In this document: one piece after another, positions 1 to 7,247 of the stretch
How positions within the stretch are numbered: the stretch's first letter is position 1
Layout of the letters: every line of letters starts with the position of its first letter
From: Parvularcula sp039818345
GTDB taxonomy: Bacteria > Pseudomonadota > Alphaproteobacteria > Caulobacterales > Parvularculaceae
DNA: 64,000 nt
Direction of reading: 5' to 3'
Assembly: GCA_039818345.1 (NCBI GenBank)
Contig: JBCBUC010000006.1
Span: forward strand, 62,001 to 126,000
Program-made: the position numbers and the translations under genes
Notes under the pieces: generated by a model
The model's database searches: none
What the model saw: the letters and a program-made list of their open reading frames with translations, nothing else
Told to the model about the DNA's origin: nothing

Positions 1-107
1 TATTTTCCTTGGCACACGCTGTCGGTACGGATTGAGTTACTGGCGCTCCGTGAATAACGTTAAACGATAGCTCTTGAACGTTGTTATCACCAGAGTGTCG
101 GTTGGCC

Positions 108-851
108 ATGTCACAGGCAAGCATCATCAGCAAGGAGCACGTGTTCGACGCGATCGAACGCATCGATCGGTGCGTGGATGATAACGGGGTACTGACCGCG
201 CTGCTGAATGCAATCTCAGAGACGGGATTGGAACGGGCGGCGATCGCGCAAATTGTCAACCCGATGGCTTTCTCGTCAGTGGAAGCTGAATGGAAACACG
301 TCCATAACGTGCCCTCGGACTGGTTTGGCCAGTGGCTCAACAAGAACTCGATGTTGCACGACCCGGTGATCGCCTGTGCGCTGAGCACAACCCGGCCCTT
401 TTTATGGAGTGATGCCTATCGGCTTGCCTCCGCTGCTGGTCTCGACGTGACTGAACGAGCCCGCGAGATAGGGCTTAATGAAGGTGTGGCGATCCCCGTT
501 AGGTCATTGGACGGACCGCCTGGGTTGATAACACTGGGGGGCAAATCGCCATCTCTCAGCAACGAGGACATGCGTGCCATTCATTTGATCGCTACACATG
601 CCTTTTCGCGGATTGAGGCTGGATGGGATGGCGATACGACAATGCCTGTCCGTCGACTGACAGAACGGGAAACGGAAATCATGCATTGGGTCGCTGCGGG
701 AAAGACCAATTGGGAGATTGGAACGATCCTAAAAATCTCCGTCAGCACGGTCGAGAAGCATGTTGCCGCTGCCAAAGATAAGTTGAACGCGACGACAAAG
801 GCCATGGCGGTTGTCCGTGGCCTTTCTCGCGGCGTGATCCTGCCAAGTTAG
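108..851 (+). CDS. luxR: LuxR-family acyl-homoserine-lactone-responsive regulator
   Basis: A 247-residue cytoplasmic transcription factor with an N-terminal autoinducer-binding domain (about residues 10-165) and a C-terminal LuxR/FixJ helix-turn-helix (about 183-241, starting LTERETEIMHWVAAGKTNWEIG). Counting from the Asp-Pro pair (D85-P86), the family pocket positions are filled by W72, W100 and G126. The position that is normally Tyr (TraR Y61) is Trp76, so the ligand pocket may be atypical. I chose the ATG at 108 over an upstream TTG at 81, because homologues start close to this point. The partner synthase is luxI on the opposite strand. The stop codon directly abuts the stop of the convergent dioxygenase gene. 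It most likely activates or represses the luxI operon; a DNA site is not proven. Confidence 0.9.
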   Translation: MSQASIISKEHVFDAIERIDRCVDDNGVLTALLNAISETGLERAAIAQIVNPMAFSSVEAEWKHVHNVPSDWFGQWLNKNSMLHDPVIACALSTTRPFLWSDAYRLASAAGLDVTERAREIGLNEGVAIPVRSLDGPPGLITLGGKSPSLSNEDMRAIHLIATHAFSRIEAGWDGDTTMPVRRLTERETEIMHWVAAGKTNWEIGTILKISVSTVEKHVAAAKDKLNATTKAMAVVRGLSRGVILPS

Positions 852-1811
852 TTAGGCGGCTTCCCGCAGGACATCAATCGAACGTGACCGAGCCACGGGG
901 TAGTCGGTGCAATCGAGCGGATCTCCGTGTTGTAATGAGTGTTGGACCCAGCTCTGGGGAAGACTCCCTGGCCTCAGGCAGTAGCGACAATCGGGGCCAA
1001 CATAACGGAACGAGATGGCACGACGGATGCGGGAGGATCGGTTACCGCCTGCGCCGTGGACCGTAAGGCCGTGGTGGAACACGATATCGCCGGGCTCTGC
1101 ATCGACCCGGACGATTTCATAATCATCCTTGTTCGCCTCAATATCCGGCAGTTTGCTGGAAGGCGCACCTGGAAGGGTTGTTTGTGCAAAAAACATGTTC
1201 GGTGCGAACGTTTCGTTCCAACGGTGCGAGCCTTTGATGTACTCAAGAGCGCCGCTGTCTTCATCCGCACGATCGAGGGCCACCCACGCGACGATGTCCT
1301 GGTCACCTTCGAAACAGGCGAAGTGTTTGTCCTGATGAAATGCACTTCTCACTGTGGCGCCTGGCTCTTTGACGAAGGTCGTGTCCTCCCAGAGCCTCAA
1401 GGGTTGGTCACCAAGCAGCATGCTGGCAAAGCTCGACATCTCAGACGTTAGCGCGACCCGTGCGATGCGGGCATCTTGATGCCATCCGCCTGCGTTGAAT
1501 CCAAAGCGTCCTTTGGCTTTGCCCGGCGCGACATCGTCGAGCGGGCGAGCTTCCTCGTCGTTGTTAATCACGGCTTTATAGAGTTCAACGTTGAGGCGTT
1601 CTTCATCACGCGCGAGTGCATCGTCTGAGCCCGAAAAAGCGTAGTCGGACAAAGCTTGGAAGTCATAAGACGTCGGCGTGTTTGAGAGCTCGTCCATCTG
1701 GTGATCGACAGCGTTGCGCAGCGCTTCGACTTCGTGCTGCCCTAACAATCCTGACACGCGCACGAACCCGTCAGTTTCGAAGCGTTGTTTGATCTCTGTT
1801 TCATTAATCAT
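852..1811 (-). CDS. Phytanoyl-CoA dioxygenase (PhyH)-like Fe(II)/2-oxoglutarate oxygenase
   Basis: A 319-residue protein of the PhyH family, which hydroxylates carbon chains or small molecules using Fe(II), O2 and 2-oxoglutarate. The iron triad is visible as H159-x-D161 (in AFHQDKHF) and H252 (in LTVHGAGGN), followed by arginines (about 263-264) that would bind 2-oxoglutarate. The family block WVALDRADEDSGALEYIKGSH is present with slight variation. A longer frame begins at 1955, but the ATG at 1811 sits 4 bases after the stop of the 81-residue gene and leaves a normal-length protein. It is the last gene of the luxI operon, so its substrate may be the autoinducer, its acyl precursor or a quorum-regulated product. 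That link is inference from position only. The substrate is unknown. Confidence 0.82.
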   Translation of the reverse strand: MINETEIKQRFETDGFVRVSGLLGQHEVEALRNAVDHQMDELSNTPTSYDFQALSDYAFSGSDDALARDEERLNVELYKAVINNDEEARPLDDVAPGKAKGRFGFNAGGWHQDARIARVALTSEMSSFASMLLGDQPLRLWEDTTFVKEPGATVRSAFHQDKHFACFEGDQDIVAWVALDRADEDSGALEYIKGSHRWNETFAPNMFFAQTTLPGAPSSKLPDIEANKDDYEIVRVDAEPGDIVFHHGLTVHGAGGNRSSRIRRAISFRYVGPDCRYCLRPGSLPQSWVQHSLQHGDPLDCTDYPVARSRSIDVLREAA

Positions 1812-1815
1812 TGGA

Positions 1816-2061
1816 TCAGACCCCGTTGATGTTTGAACGTAATTCTTCTGTAATAAGAGCTCTTGCGAATTGGCGAACCAACCGAATGGCTTCGTGCTCG
1901 TCTGCAACGACCCCCATTGCGAAGGCGAGATCGTCGAGCGCTTCGGATGCTTCAACCGAGAGGGGCCGGCATCGAAGGGCCAGTCCTTCCCGTTTCAGCT
2001 TCATCGCGAGCTGTTCTCTGAGATCCTCTAGATGGTCTTCGGTAAACGGTTGAGGTTTCAT
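1816..2061 (-). CDS. Small conserved-looking protein between luxI and the dioxygenase
   Basis: An 81-residue soluble, charged and probably all-helical protein with no signal peptide, membrane segment or Cys/His metal motif. I do not recognise its family. Its ATG overlaps the luxI stop by one base (TAATG), and its stop lies 4 bases before the start of the dioxygenase, so the three genes look translationally coupled. That tight packing is the main reason to accept it as real. It could be an accessory factor for the synthase or oxygenase, or a small regulator, but nothing in the sequence decides this. Confidence 0.6.
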   Translation of the reverse strand: MKPQPFTEDHLEDLREQLAMKLKREGLALRCRPLSVEASEALDDLAFAMGVVADEHEAIRLVRQFARALITEELRSNINGV

Positions 2062-2747
2062 TAGGCGGCTATCCCCCGCTCTTGTTCGAGGATCGTTTCA
2101 GCGACGCTTGGTGCGACAGCTTCAACTTGACGTTGAAAATCAGACATCTGTGTTTCGTCAAAGCCATAATAGGCTGCCATGAACGGGATCGCTTCCGGCA
2201 CAGAATCCGATACCGCTGCAATATGGTCGCAACCATCCGTATCAGAATAGATAGGTAGCCCTAGTGGTCGTGTGCCTTGCGTGATCTTCGCAACGTGCGT
2301 GTAAGCCTCCATCGAGGAGAGCCAAGTAATAGCGCGAATACCGGCTTCGACACAAAGAAGTGCAATGCCTGTTTCCACTGCCCCCCGGTGACGGCGCCAT
2401 ACATCTTTATCCGTGCTCGTTTTATCGACAAGATAACGCGAATGCTCGAAAACTCGAGGGTTCCTCAGTACACCTTTCATATCACAATAGTCTGAGAACA
2501 GCTCAGAAAACATGTGGGGTTCCATGGTGGGATTGAGCCGGCCATAAGCGATCACCCGGCCGCTATCGTCAGCGCTAACAAAATGGAGCGTATCGTCCGT
2601 GTCGAACACGTCCGTATCGCGTTCGGGGTCTTGACCATCGAAGCGCCAGTGCATCTGGTCAAACATCACCCTCGCACGCATCTCGAATGCGGATTCAAGA
2701 AGTGTGGTGTCCATTTGACCGGCGCGATTATTGAGTAAACGAAGCAT
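2061..2747 (-). CDS. luxI: Acyl-homoserine-lactone synthase (LuxI family)
   Basis: A 228-residue autoinducer synthase that would join an acyl chain (from acyl-ACP or acyl-CoA) to S-adenosylmethionine to give an acyl-homoserine lactone. LuxI hallmarks are present: the N-terminal Arg in FEMRARVM (R24), W34, acidic residues around 44-52, R70 in AYGRLNPT, and the E101-x-S-R104 motif of VFEHSRYLVD. The TTG at 2753 is unlikely to be used: a GGGAGG ribosome site at 2755-2760 is placed correctly (7 bases) for the ATG at 2747. It is first in an operon with an 81-residue protein and a PhyH-like oxygenase. The cognate receptor is most likely the LuxR at 108-851. Acyl-chain length cannot be read from the sequence. 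Confidence 0.92.
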   Translation of the reverse strand: MLRLLNNRAGQMDTTLLESAFEMRARVMFDQMHWRFDGQDPERDTDVFDTDDTLHFVSADDSGRVIAYGRLNPTMEPHMFSELFSDYCDMKGVLRNPRVFEHSRYLVDKTSTDKDVWRRHRGAVETGIALLCVEAGIRAITWLSSMEAYTHVAKITQGTRPLGLPIYSDTDGCDHIAAVSDSVPEAIPFMAAYYGFDETQMSDFQRQVEAVAPSVAETILEQERGIAA

Positions 2748-2769
2748 GCCCAAGCCTCCCTTTCAGAGG

Positions 2770-2784
2770 CCATGGTCACCATGG
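2770..2784. promoter_or_regulatory. 15-bp inverted repeat upstream of luxI (candidate operator)
   Basis: The sequence CCATGGTCACCATGG is a perfect palindrome of two 7-base arms around one base. It lies 22 bases upstream of the luxI ATG and about 10 bases before the ribosome site. LuxR-type regulators bind dyad-symmetric boxes of about 18-20 bp. This one is shorter and unlike the classical lux box, so the assignment is only a suggestion based on symmetry and position. Confidence 0.3.
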
Positions 2785-2974
2785 CGGTGAGGGCGGCACT
2801 ATAGCGGTAGTCCGCCATTGACCCGTAAATGCCTCATTTGTCGGGCCTTTTGGCTCACGAGCTTGTTGCATGGGGATGAATGGCGGTGGGCCAGGTGACC
2901 CCTAACCATTGCTCACTACAAATTTAGGGCCGAATTGCGCTAAGCGCCCCTTGGGTGAATTAAGGACCAATCGC

Positions 2975-3580
2975 ATGCTTCTCTCTATGGTACTCGGTTT
3001 GATGGCGCCGGCGCAGCTAGCCAACGAACTTGATCCCCATGTTCATGGTGAGGGGAACCTGACGATTTCTGCGGAAGGCCGCGCGATCGTCGCTGAGTTT
3101 ATGGCCGATCAACACACTGTCTTCGGCTTTGAGGGGCGCGCTTCAACCGACGCGCAGAGGCAACGAAAGGACGACGTCTCTGAGCGCTTATCCTCGTCCT
3201 CGCTTTTGTTCGAGTTGGGTACGTCGGTGGCGTGTAGCCTTACCAGTGTCGATATCGACGAGCATGGCGACGTTGAAGGACTGAGTGGCCATGGCGATGG
3301 CCATGATGACCACCATGGCCATGACGACCACCATGGCCATGACGACCATCACGATGAGGAGCATGCTGACCATGACGATCACGCTGACGAAGAAGAACAC
3401 CAAGATGTGTTGGTGCGCGCCCGGTTCAGCTGCGCCGGTACGCCAATGATTGAGACCGTCGAGGTGACGGCCTTTGAGCACTTTTCTGGCTTAGAAAGAG
3501 TGGCCGTCACGGTCCTGACGGAGAAGCAGCAGGCCGAGCAGGTGGCTGTTCGTCAAAAGAGGGTGGTACGCTTTAAGTGA
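2975..3580 (+). CDS. His-rich DUF2796 (ZrgA-like) zinc-binding periplasmic protein
   Basis: A 201-residue exported protein with a signal peptide (about residues 1-16) and an N-terminal H-x-H-G-E-G motif (DPHVHGEGNL) typical of DUF2796. The middle carries a long His/Asp tract made of HDDHHG repeats, which should bind zinc or another divalent metal. In Vibrio cholerae the family member ZrgA belongs to the zinc-regulated ZrgABCDE uptake system (established knowledge, recalled). I chose the ATG at 2975, preceded by AAGGA, over an upstream frame opening at 2909, because it places the signal peptide at the N terminus. It overlaps the following DUF3299 gene through GTGA. The matching permease and ATPase lie next door in the opposite orientation. 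Confidence 0.8.
   Translation: MLLSMVLGLMAPAQLANELDPHVHGEGNLTISAEGRAIVAEFMADQHTVFGFEGRASTDAQRQRKDDVSERLSSSSLLFELGTSVACSLTSVDIDEHGDVEGLSGHGDGHDDHHGHDDHHGHDDHHDEEHADHDDHADEEEHQDVLVRARFSCAGTPMIETVEVTAFEHFSGLERVAVTVLTEKQQAEQVAVRQKRVVRFK
3302..3355 (+). repeat. Tandem 18-bp repeat encoding HDDHHG units
   Basis: Three consecutive 18-base units (CATGAYGACCACCATGGC, the last one diverged) encode the metal-binding His/Asp tract of the DUF2796 protein. Copy number could vary between strains through replication slippage. Confidence 0.85.
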
Positions 3581-4173
3581 GGCTGGTTTTTCATGTTCTC
3601 GTATCAGTCAGCTGCCTGATGTATGCAGAGGCTGTTGCGCTCGTCCTCAACGAGCCCAATGCGGATCAACCGGAAAATCCGGTCAAGGGCGTCATCAGTG
3701 GCGAGAACCTGCTTGTTCTTGATTGGACCGACTTGCTCCCGATCGGTGAGGAGGAACGACTGATCGCGATCTATGAAGAGTTTTATAGTGGTCTGGGGAG
3801 TGAGCAGGCCAGTGCACTTGGCTCCATCATGGAAGGCTCGCCGCTTGATACCATGCCACAACTGGGAACATTCAACACGGTTGAAGGTCTTGATGGCAGG
3901 CGGGTCGAAATCCCCGGGTTCGTGGTTCCGCTCGACTTTAAAGGTCGTGCGCATGCGTCCTTTCTTATCGTGCCTTATTTTGGTGCGTGCATTCACAGCC
4001 CTCCTCCCGCGCCTAACCAAATTATCTACGTCACCGCTAATCCTGCGCAGGAGTTAGGCAATATTTTTTACCCGCTCTGGTTCACGGGCGTGATGCAGGC
4101 CAACCGCCAGGACACAGATTTGGGAAATGCTGCGTATACGTTGGAATTAGAATCGGTACGGCCCTATCGGTAG
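3577..4173 (+). CDS. DUF3299 protein, accessory component of a Zrg-type zinc system
   Basis: A 198-residue exported protein with a hydrophobic N-terminal signal (about residues 1-20) and the DUF3299 core, which shows LDWTDLLP near residue 50 and a C-x-H motif in PYFGACIHSPPP. DUF3299 proteins usually sit beside DUF2796 and FtsX-like ABC transporter genes, exactly as here, so a role in zinc uptake or metal-dependent envelope function is likely. It starts with GTG inside the stop region of the preceding gene (GTGA overlap), which implies translational coupling. It is convergent with the permease gene that ends at 4198. Confidence 0.75.
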   Translation: MRLVFHVLVSVSCLMYAEAVALVLNEPNADQPENPVKGVISGENLLVLDWTDLLPIGEEERLIAIYEEFYSGLGSEQASALGSIMEGSPLDTMPQLGTFNTVEGLDGRRVEIPGFVVPLDFKGRAHASFLIVPYFGACIHSPPPAPNQIIYVTANPAQELGNIFYPLWFTGVMQANRQDTDLGNAAYTLELESVRPYR

Positions 4174-4197
4174 GGCGCTCCGGGCGCGGCGTTGCTA

Positions 4198-5418
4198 TCA
4201 CGCGTCGGACGAAAGACTTTCGTTCAAGCCCTGTCGATAGGCCGCGATCCCGGGAACGAGGCCTGCGATCATTCCCACCGCGAGAACCGCGAGCACAACC
4301 ATCGCATCAAATTGACCTGGCGCCGTAGCCTCTATCACAAGGCCGAACGATGATCGCAACCAAGGACCCAAGGTCAAAAGGCTCAGATAAGCGAACAACA
4401 ACCCAAGGATCACACCGCCGAGACTGGTGATTATGGCCTCAACCATCAATACGGTGAGAAGGTCGCGCGGCTTTGCCCCAACAGCACGCAAGACCGCTAG
4501 CTCTCTCTTTCGGCCCGCGAGGCTTGAAAGCAAGGTGGTTGATAGGCCGATCATTCCGATAGCAAAGACGAGAAACGTGATGCCGCGAAGGAGGTTCTCA
4601 ATGGGCGCGATGACAGACCAAAGTCGCGACAGGGCAACGCCGGGGATCACTGCGGTCAATGGTTCGTCAGAATAAGTGTTCAGGAGGCGTTGGAAACGAA
4701 GAACCAGGGGTCGGCTCTTCATGCCCACCAGGAACGCTGTCACCGCCTTTGGCTGGATGCTATCGACCTGTTCCGACGTCGTATGGATCGCCTCCAGTCC
4801 TCTTAAGCTCACATGAACCGTCCGGTCGACAGGTGTTCCGGTCGGCGCAAAGATGCCCACGACAGTAAAGGGATCATCAGTGTGATCGGCAAAGCCCACC
4901 GACACGATACCGTGGGACAAAACAATAGTATCGCCCACTTTGTACCCCAGCGATCGCGCGACCTCAGCACCGATGACGGTGTCTTTAAGGTCCTTTGTCC
5001 AACCACCTTGTGCAAACGAAAGGGATTGCTCATCCCCATAACGATAGTGCTGCAGATAGCGTTCATCCGTACCAAGAACACGATAGCCGCGGTGGCTATC
5101 CCCAAGAGACAGCGGCACAGTCCACGCAACATCCCGGTGATTGTCGACCAGTTGATAGGTCTCCCAGCTGACCGATTGGAGGGGATCGCCCAGCCGAAAG
5201 ATACTATAAAGAACAACGCTCAACGGGCCTGTTCGTGCACCAACCACAAGATCAGTGCTGGTAATGGTGTTCTCAAATCCTTCGCGAACACCGCTGCGTA
5301 CTTTTTCCGTGACCACGATCAAACCGACCGACAAAGCGATCGCAAGGAGCGAAAGAAGAACGGGGAGCTTACGGACGGAGAGGCTTTTAGCGGCGAGGGA
5401 GAGGCGATCGACAATCAT
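4198..5418 (-). CDS. FtsX-like ABC transporter permease (Zrg/MacB type)
   Basis: A 406-residue inner-membrane protein with one N-terminal membrane helix (LPVLLSLLAIALSVGLIVV), a large periplasmic domain (about residues 40-270) and three C-terminal helices, the MacB/LolE topology. The frame can extend to a TTG at 5430, but the ATG at 5418 overlaps the ATPase stop (ATGA) and has GGGAA upstream, so it is preferred. It pairs with the ATPase encoded just before it. Together with the neighbouring DUF2796 and DUF3299 genes it resembles the Vibrio Zrg zinc importer. Taken alone it could equally be a lipoprotein or small-molecule mechanotransmission exporter. Confidence 0.82.
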   Translation of the reverse strand: MIVDRLSLAAKSLSVRKLPVLLSLLAIALSVGLIVVTEKVRSGVREGFENTITSTDLVVGARTGPLSVVLYSIFRLGDPLQSVSWETYQLVDNHRDVAWTVPLSLGDSHRGYRVLGTDERYLQHYRYGDEQSLSFAQGGWTKDLKDTVIGAEVARSLGYKVGDTIVLSHGIVSVGFADHTDDPFTVVGIFAPTGTPVDRTVHVSLRGLEAIHTTSEQVDSIQPKAVTAFLVGMKSRPLVLRFQRLLNTYSDEPLTAVIPGVALSRLWSVIAPIENLLRGITFLVFAIGMIGLSTTLLSSLAGRKRELAVLRAVGAKPRDLLTVLMVEAIITSLGGVILGLLFAYLSLLTLGPWLRSSFGLVIEATAPGQFDAMVVLAVLAVGMIAGLVPGIAAYRQGLNESLSSDA

Positions 5419-6113
5419 AGCGGTTCCCAACGCGAGATCGACCCAAGGTCAAGATGCCGATCAAAAAGCGGCACCACGCTGATGTCATGACTGACCACCA
5501 AGAGCCCTGCTTGATAGCGCTTGGCCTCCGCCAAAATGAGCTCAAAGAACCGATCACGATTGGTGTGGTCGAGGGCAGCGGTTGGTTCATCAGCCACCAG
5601 CAATGTAGGGGAACCGAACAATGCGCGCGCTGCCGCAACGCGCTGTTGTTGTCCCACGCTCAAGGTTGAGGAGGGCCTATTGATCGTATCAAGACCCAGG
5701 CGATCGAGTAGGTCTTCCGCATATCTCTGACGCCCTTTACGGGTTTTGCCCGCCGCAATCGAACGCGCTTGGGAAAACTGCCCCGCCAACAGAACATTAT
5801 CTACAGGCGATAGATAGGGCAGGAGGTTGGCTCGCTGGAAGATGTAGCCGATATGATCAGCACGGATCCGGTCACGCCCTGACCCTGTTGCGCCGCTCAA
5901 GGTTTGTCCGCCCACGACGATCGATCCCTCAAACGGCGCCAAGACGCCGCACAGAAGACCGAGAACCGTTGACTTCCCCGCGCCGCTTTCGCCGGTCAGG
6001 ATGACCGTCTCCCCTTGGCCAATCGAGAGATCGTCGAGGACGAATTGTTCCGCTGCACCTTTGCGGTAACAGAAGCGTAATCCTTTCATCGAGCACACGG
6101 ATTGGTCTGTCAT
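5415..6113 (-). CDS. ABC transporter ATP-binding protein (LolD/MacB type)
   Basis: A 232-residue ATPase with Walker A GESGAGKST (about residues 35-43), Q-loop FQRANLLPYLSP, signature LSVGQQQRVAAARAL and Walker B LLVADEPTAALD, followed by the H-loop SHD. It powers the FtsX-like permease encoded directly downstream, with which it overlaps by four bases. The ATG at 6113 has AGAGGA at proper spacing. It is first in the minus-strand half of a locus whose plus-strand half carries the zinc-binding DUF2796 and DUF3299 proteins. Confidence 0.9.
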   Translation of the reverse strand: MTDQSVCSMKGLRFCYRKGAAEQFVLDDLSIGQGETVILTGESGAGKSTVLGLLCGVLAPFEGSIVVGGQTLSGATGSGRDRIRADHIGYIFQRANLLPYLSPVDNVLLAGQFSQARSIAAGKTRKGRQRYAEDLLDRLGLDTINRPSSTLSVGQQQRVAAARALFGSPTLLVADEPTAALDHTNRDRFFELILAEAKRYQAGLLVVSHDISVVPLFDRHLDLGSISRWEPL

Positions 6114-6299
6114 AGGGTCCTCTTATGGCATCCCGTGTTGAAGGAAAACGGTTGGATCGTCGACCGACATCGTCGCGTTCAGCCAATTTTGCTAGAAAGA
6201 TGCATACGGATGAACATGTGATTACCCGGATGCGAGCGCTATTCGACATTGCCCTGCGGTCGGCTAGGTTATGCGAATATAGCGAAGAAAGCCGACACC

Positions 6300-7193
6300 A
6301 TGTGCGATGAAACCACCGAGCGTGAACTTGATGCTTATCTGGCGAAAAAGGCTCTGACCCGGCGACGCTTCACGGCATCAGCGTCCACCGCGATTGTGAC
6401 TGCCGGGTTAGCGCCTGTCGCCTTGGCGGCTGTTGATCATGAGCCCGCTGCGTTGATGGAAACCGAGGTGCTGGTGCCGACCCCTGATGGTGAGGCCGAC
6501 GCGCTCTTTATCTATCCATCGGAGGGGGCGCACGCCGCCGTCATTTTCTGGCCCGATATTCACGGCGTCCGGCCGGCTTTCTTTGACATGGCTAGGCGCC
6601 TGGCCGGTGCGGGATACGCCGTCTTGGCGGCCAATCCCTATTACCGAACAACGAAAGGCCAGCTCTTTGACGAGGGCATGACCTTTCAAGACCCAGGCGG
6701 GCGCGAGTTGGTCATGCCGCATTACACGTCGGTGACACCGCAAACCGTCGTGGTCGATGCGGCGGCGCTGACGGCGTGGTTGGATCAGCAAGAGGCGGTT
6801 GATACCTCAAAGGGTATCGGCGCTGTCGGTTTCTGCATGACAGGCTCTTGGACGTTGCGCGCCGCAGCGGCCGTACCGAGCCGGATCAAAGCGCCCAGCT
6901 CTTTCCACGGCGGTGGACTTGTTACCGACCAACCCGACAGCCCGCACCTGTTGGCCGATCAAATCACTGGCGGCGTCCTTATTGCGATCGCGGAGAATGA
7001 CCATGAACGGCAGCCAGAAGCGCAAGGTGTGCTGATCGACGCCTTTGCAAAGGCCAACGTGCCCGCCGAAATCGAGGTCTATGCCGACGCGATGCACGGA
7101 TGGGTGCCAACCGATGGGCGGGCGTATCATCCTGAACAGTCCGAACGGGCATGGGGCCGAATGCTCGCGCTTTTTGCGACCCAACTCCAATAG
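6300..7193 (+). CDS. Tat-exported dienelactone hydrolase-family protein
   Basis: A 297-residue alpha/beta hydrolase of the dienelactone hydrolase family. The nucleophile is C179 in GFCMTG (family norm GFCxGG), with an Asp in AENDHE and a His in MHGW completing the triad. Residues 20-43 (TRRRFTA followed by a hydrophobic stretch ending ALA) look like a twin-arginine signal peptide, so it probably works in the periplasm. I chose the ATG at 6300 because it places the twin-arginine motif at residue 21; the frame is open further upstream. Its substrate is unknown; family members cleave lactones, esters or carboxymethylenebutenolide. It is divergent from the ABC ATPase gene and does not obviously belong to an operon. 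Confidence 0.8.
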   Translation: MCDETTERELDAYLAKKALTRRRFTASASTAIVTAGLAPVALAAVDHEPAALMETEVLVPTPDGEADALFIYPSEGAHAAVIFWPDIHGVRPAFFDMARRLAGAGYAVLAANPYYRTTKGQLFDEGMTFQDPGGRELVMPHYTSVTPQTVVVDAAALTAWLDQQEAVDTSKGIGAVGFCMTGSWTLRAAAAVPSRIKAPSSFHGGGLVTDQPDSPHLLADQITGGVLIAIAENDHERQPEAQGVLIDAFAKANVPAEIEVYADAMHGWVPTDGRAYHPEQSERAWGRMLALFATQLQ

Positions 7194-7247
7194 GGCGGTG
7201 GGCCAGCACATCTAACTGACGCCAGTGTTGTTGGTGAAACGGCGAGT

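Noticed and set aside
2785..2974. A Zur box upstream of the DUF2796 gene
   Set aside because: I looked for an AT-rich dyad of the Zur type and did not find a convincing one.
3302..3355. Possible CRISPR-like direct repeats
   Set aside because: The units are contiguous, in frame and encode a known His-rich protein; there are no spacers.
3188..3481. A minus-strand hydrophobic frame with Met/Val/Ala repeats
   Set aside because: It is the reverse of the His/Asp repeat tract; the apparent membrane protein is an artefact of the repeat.
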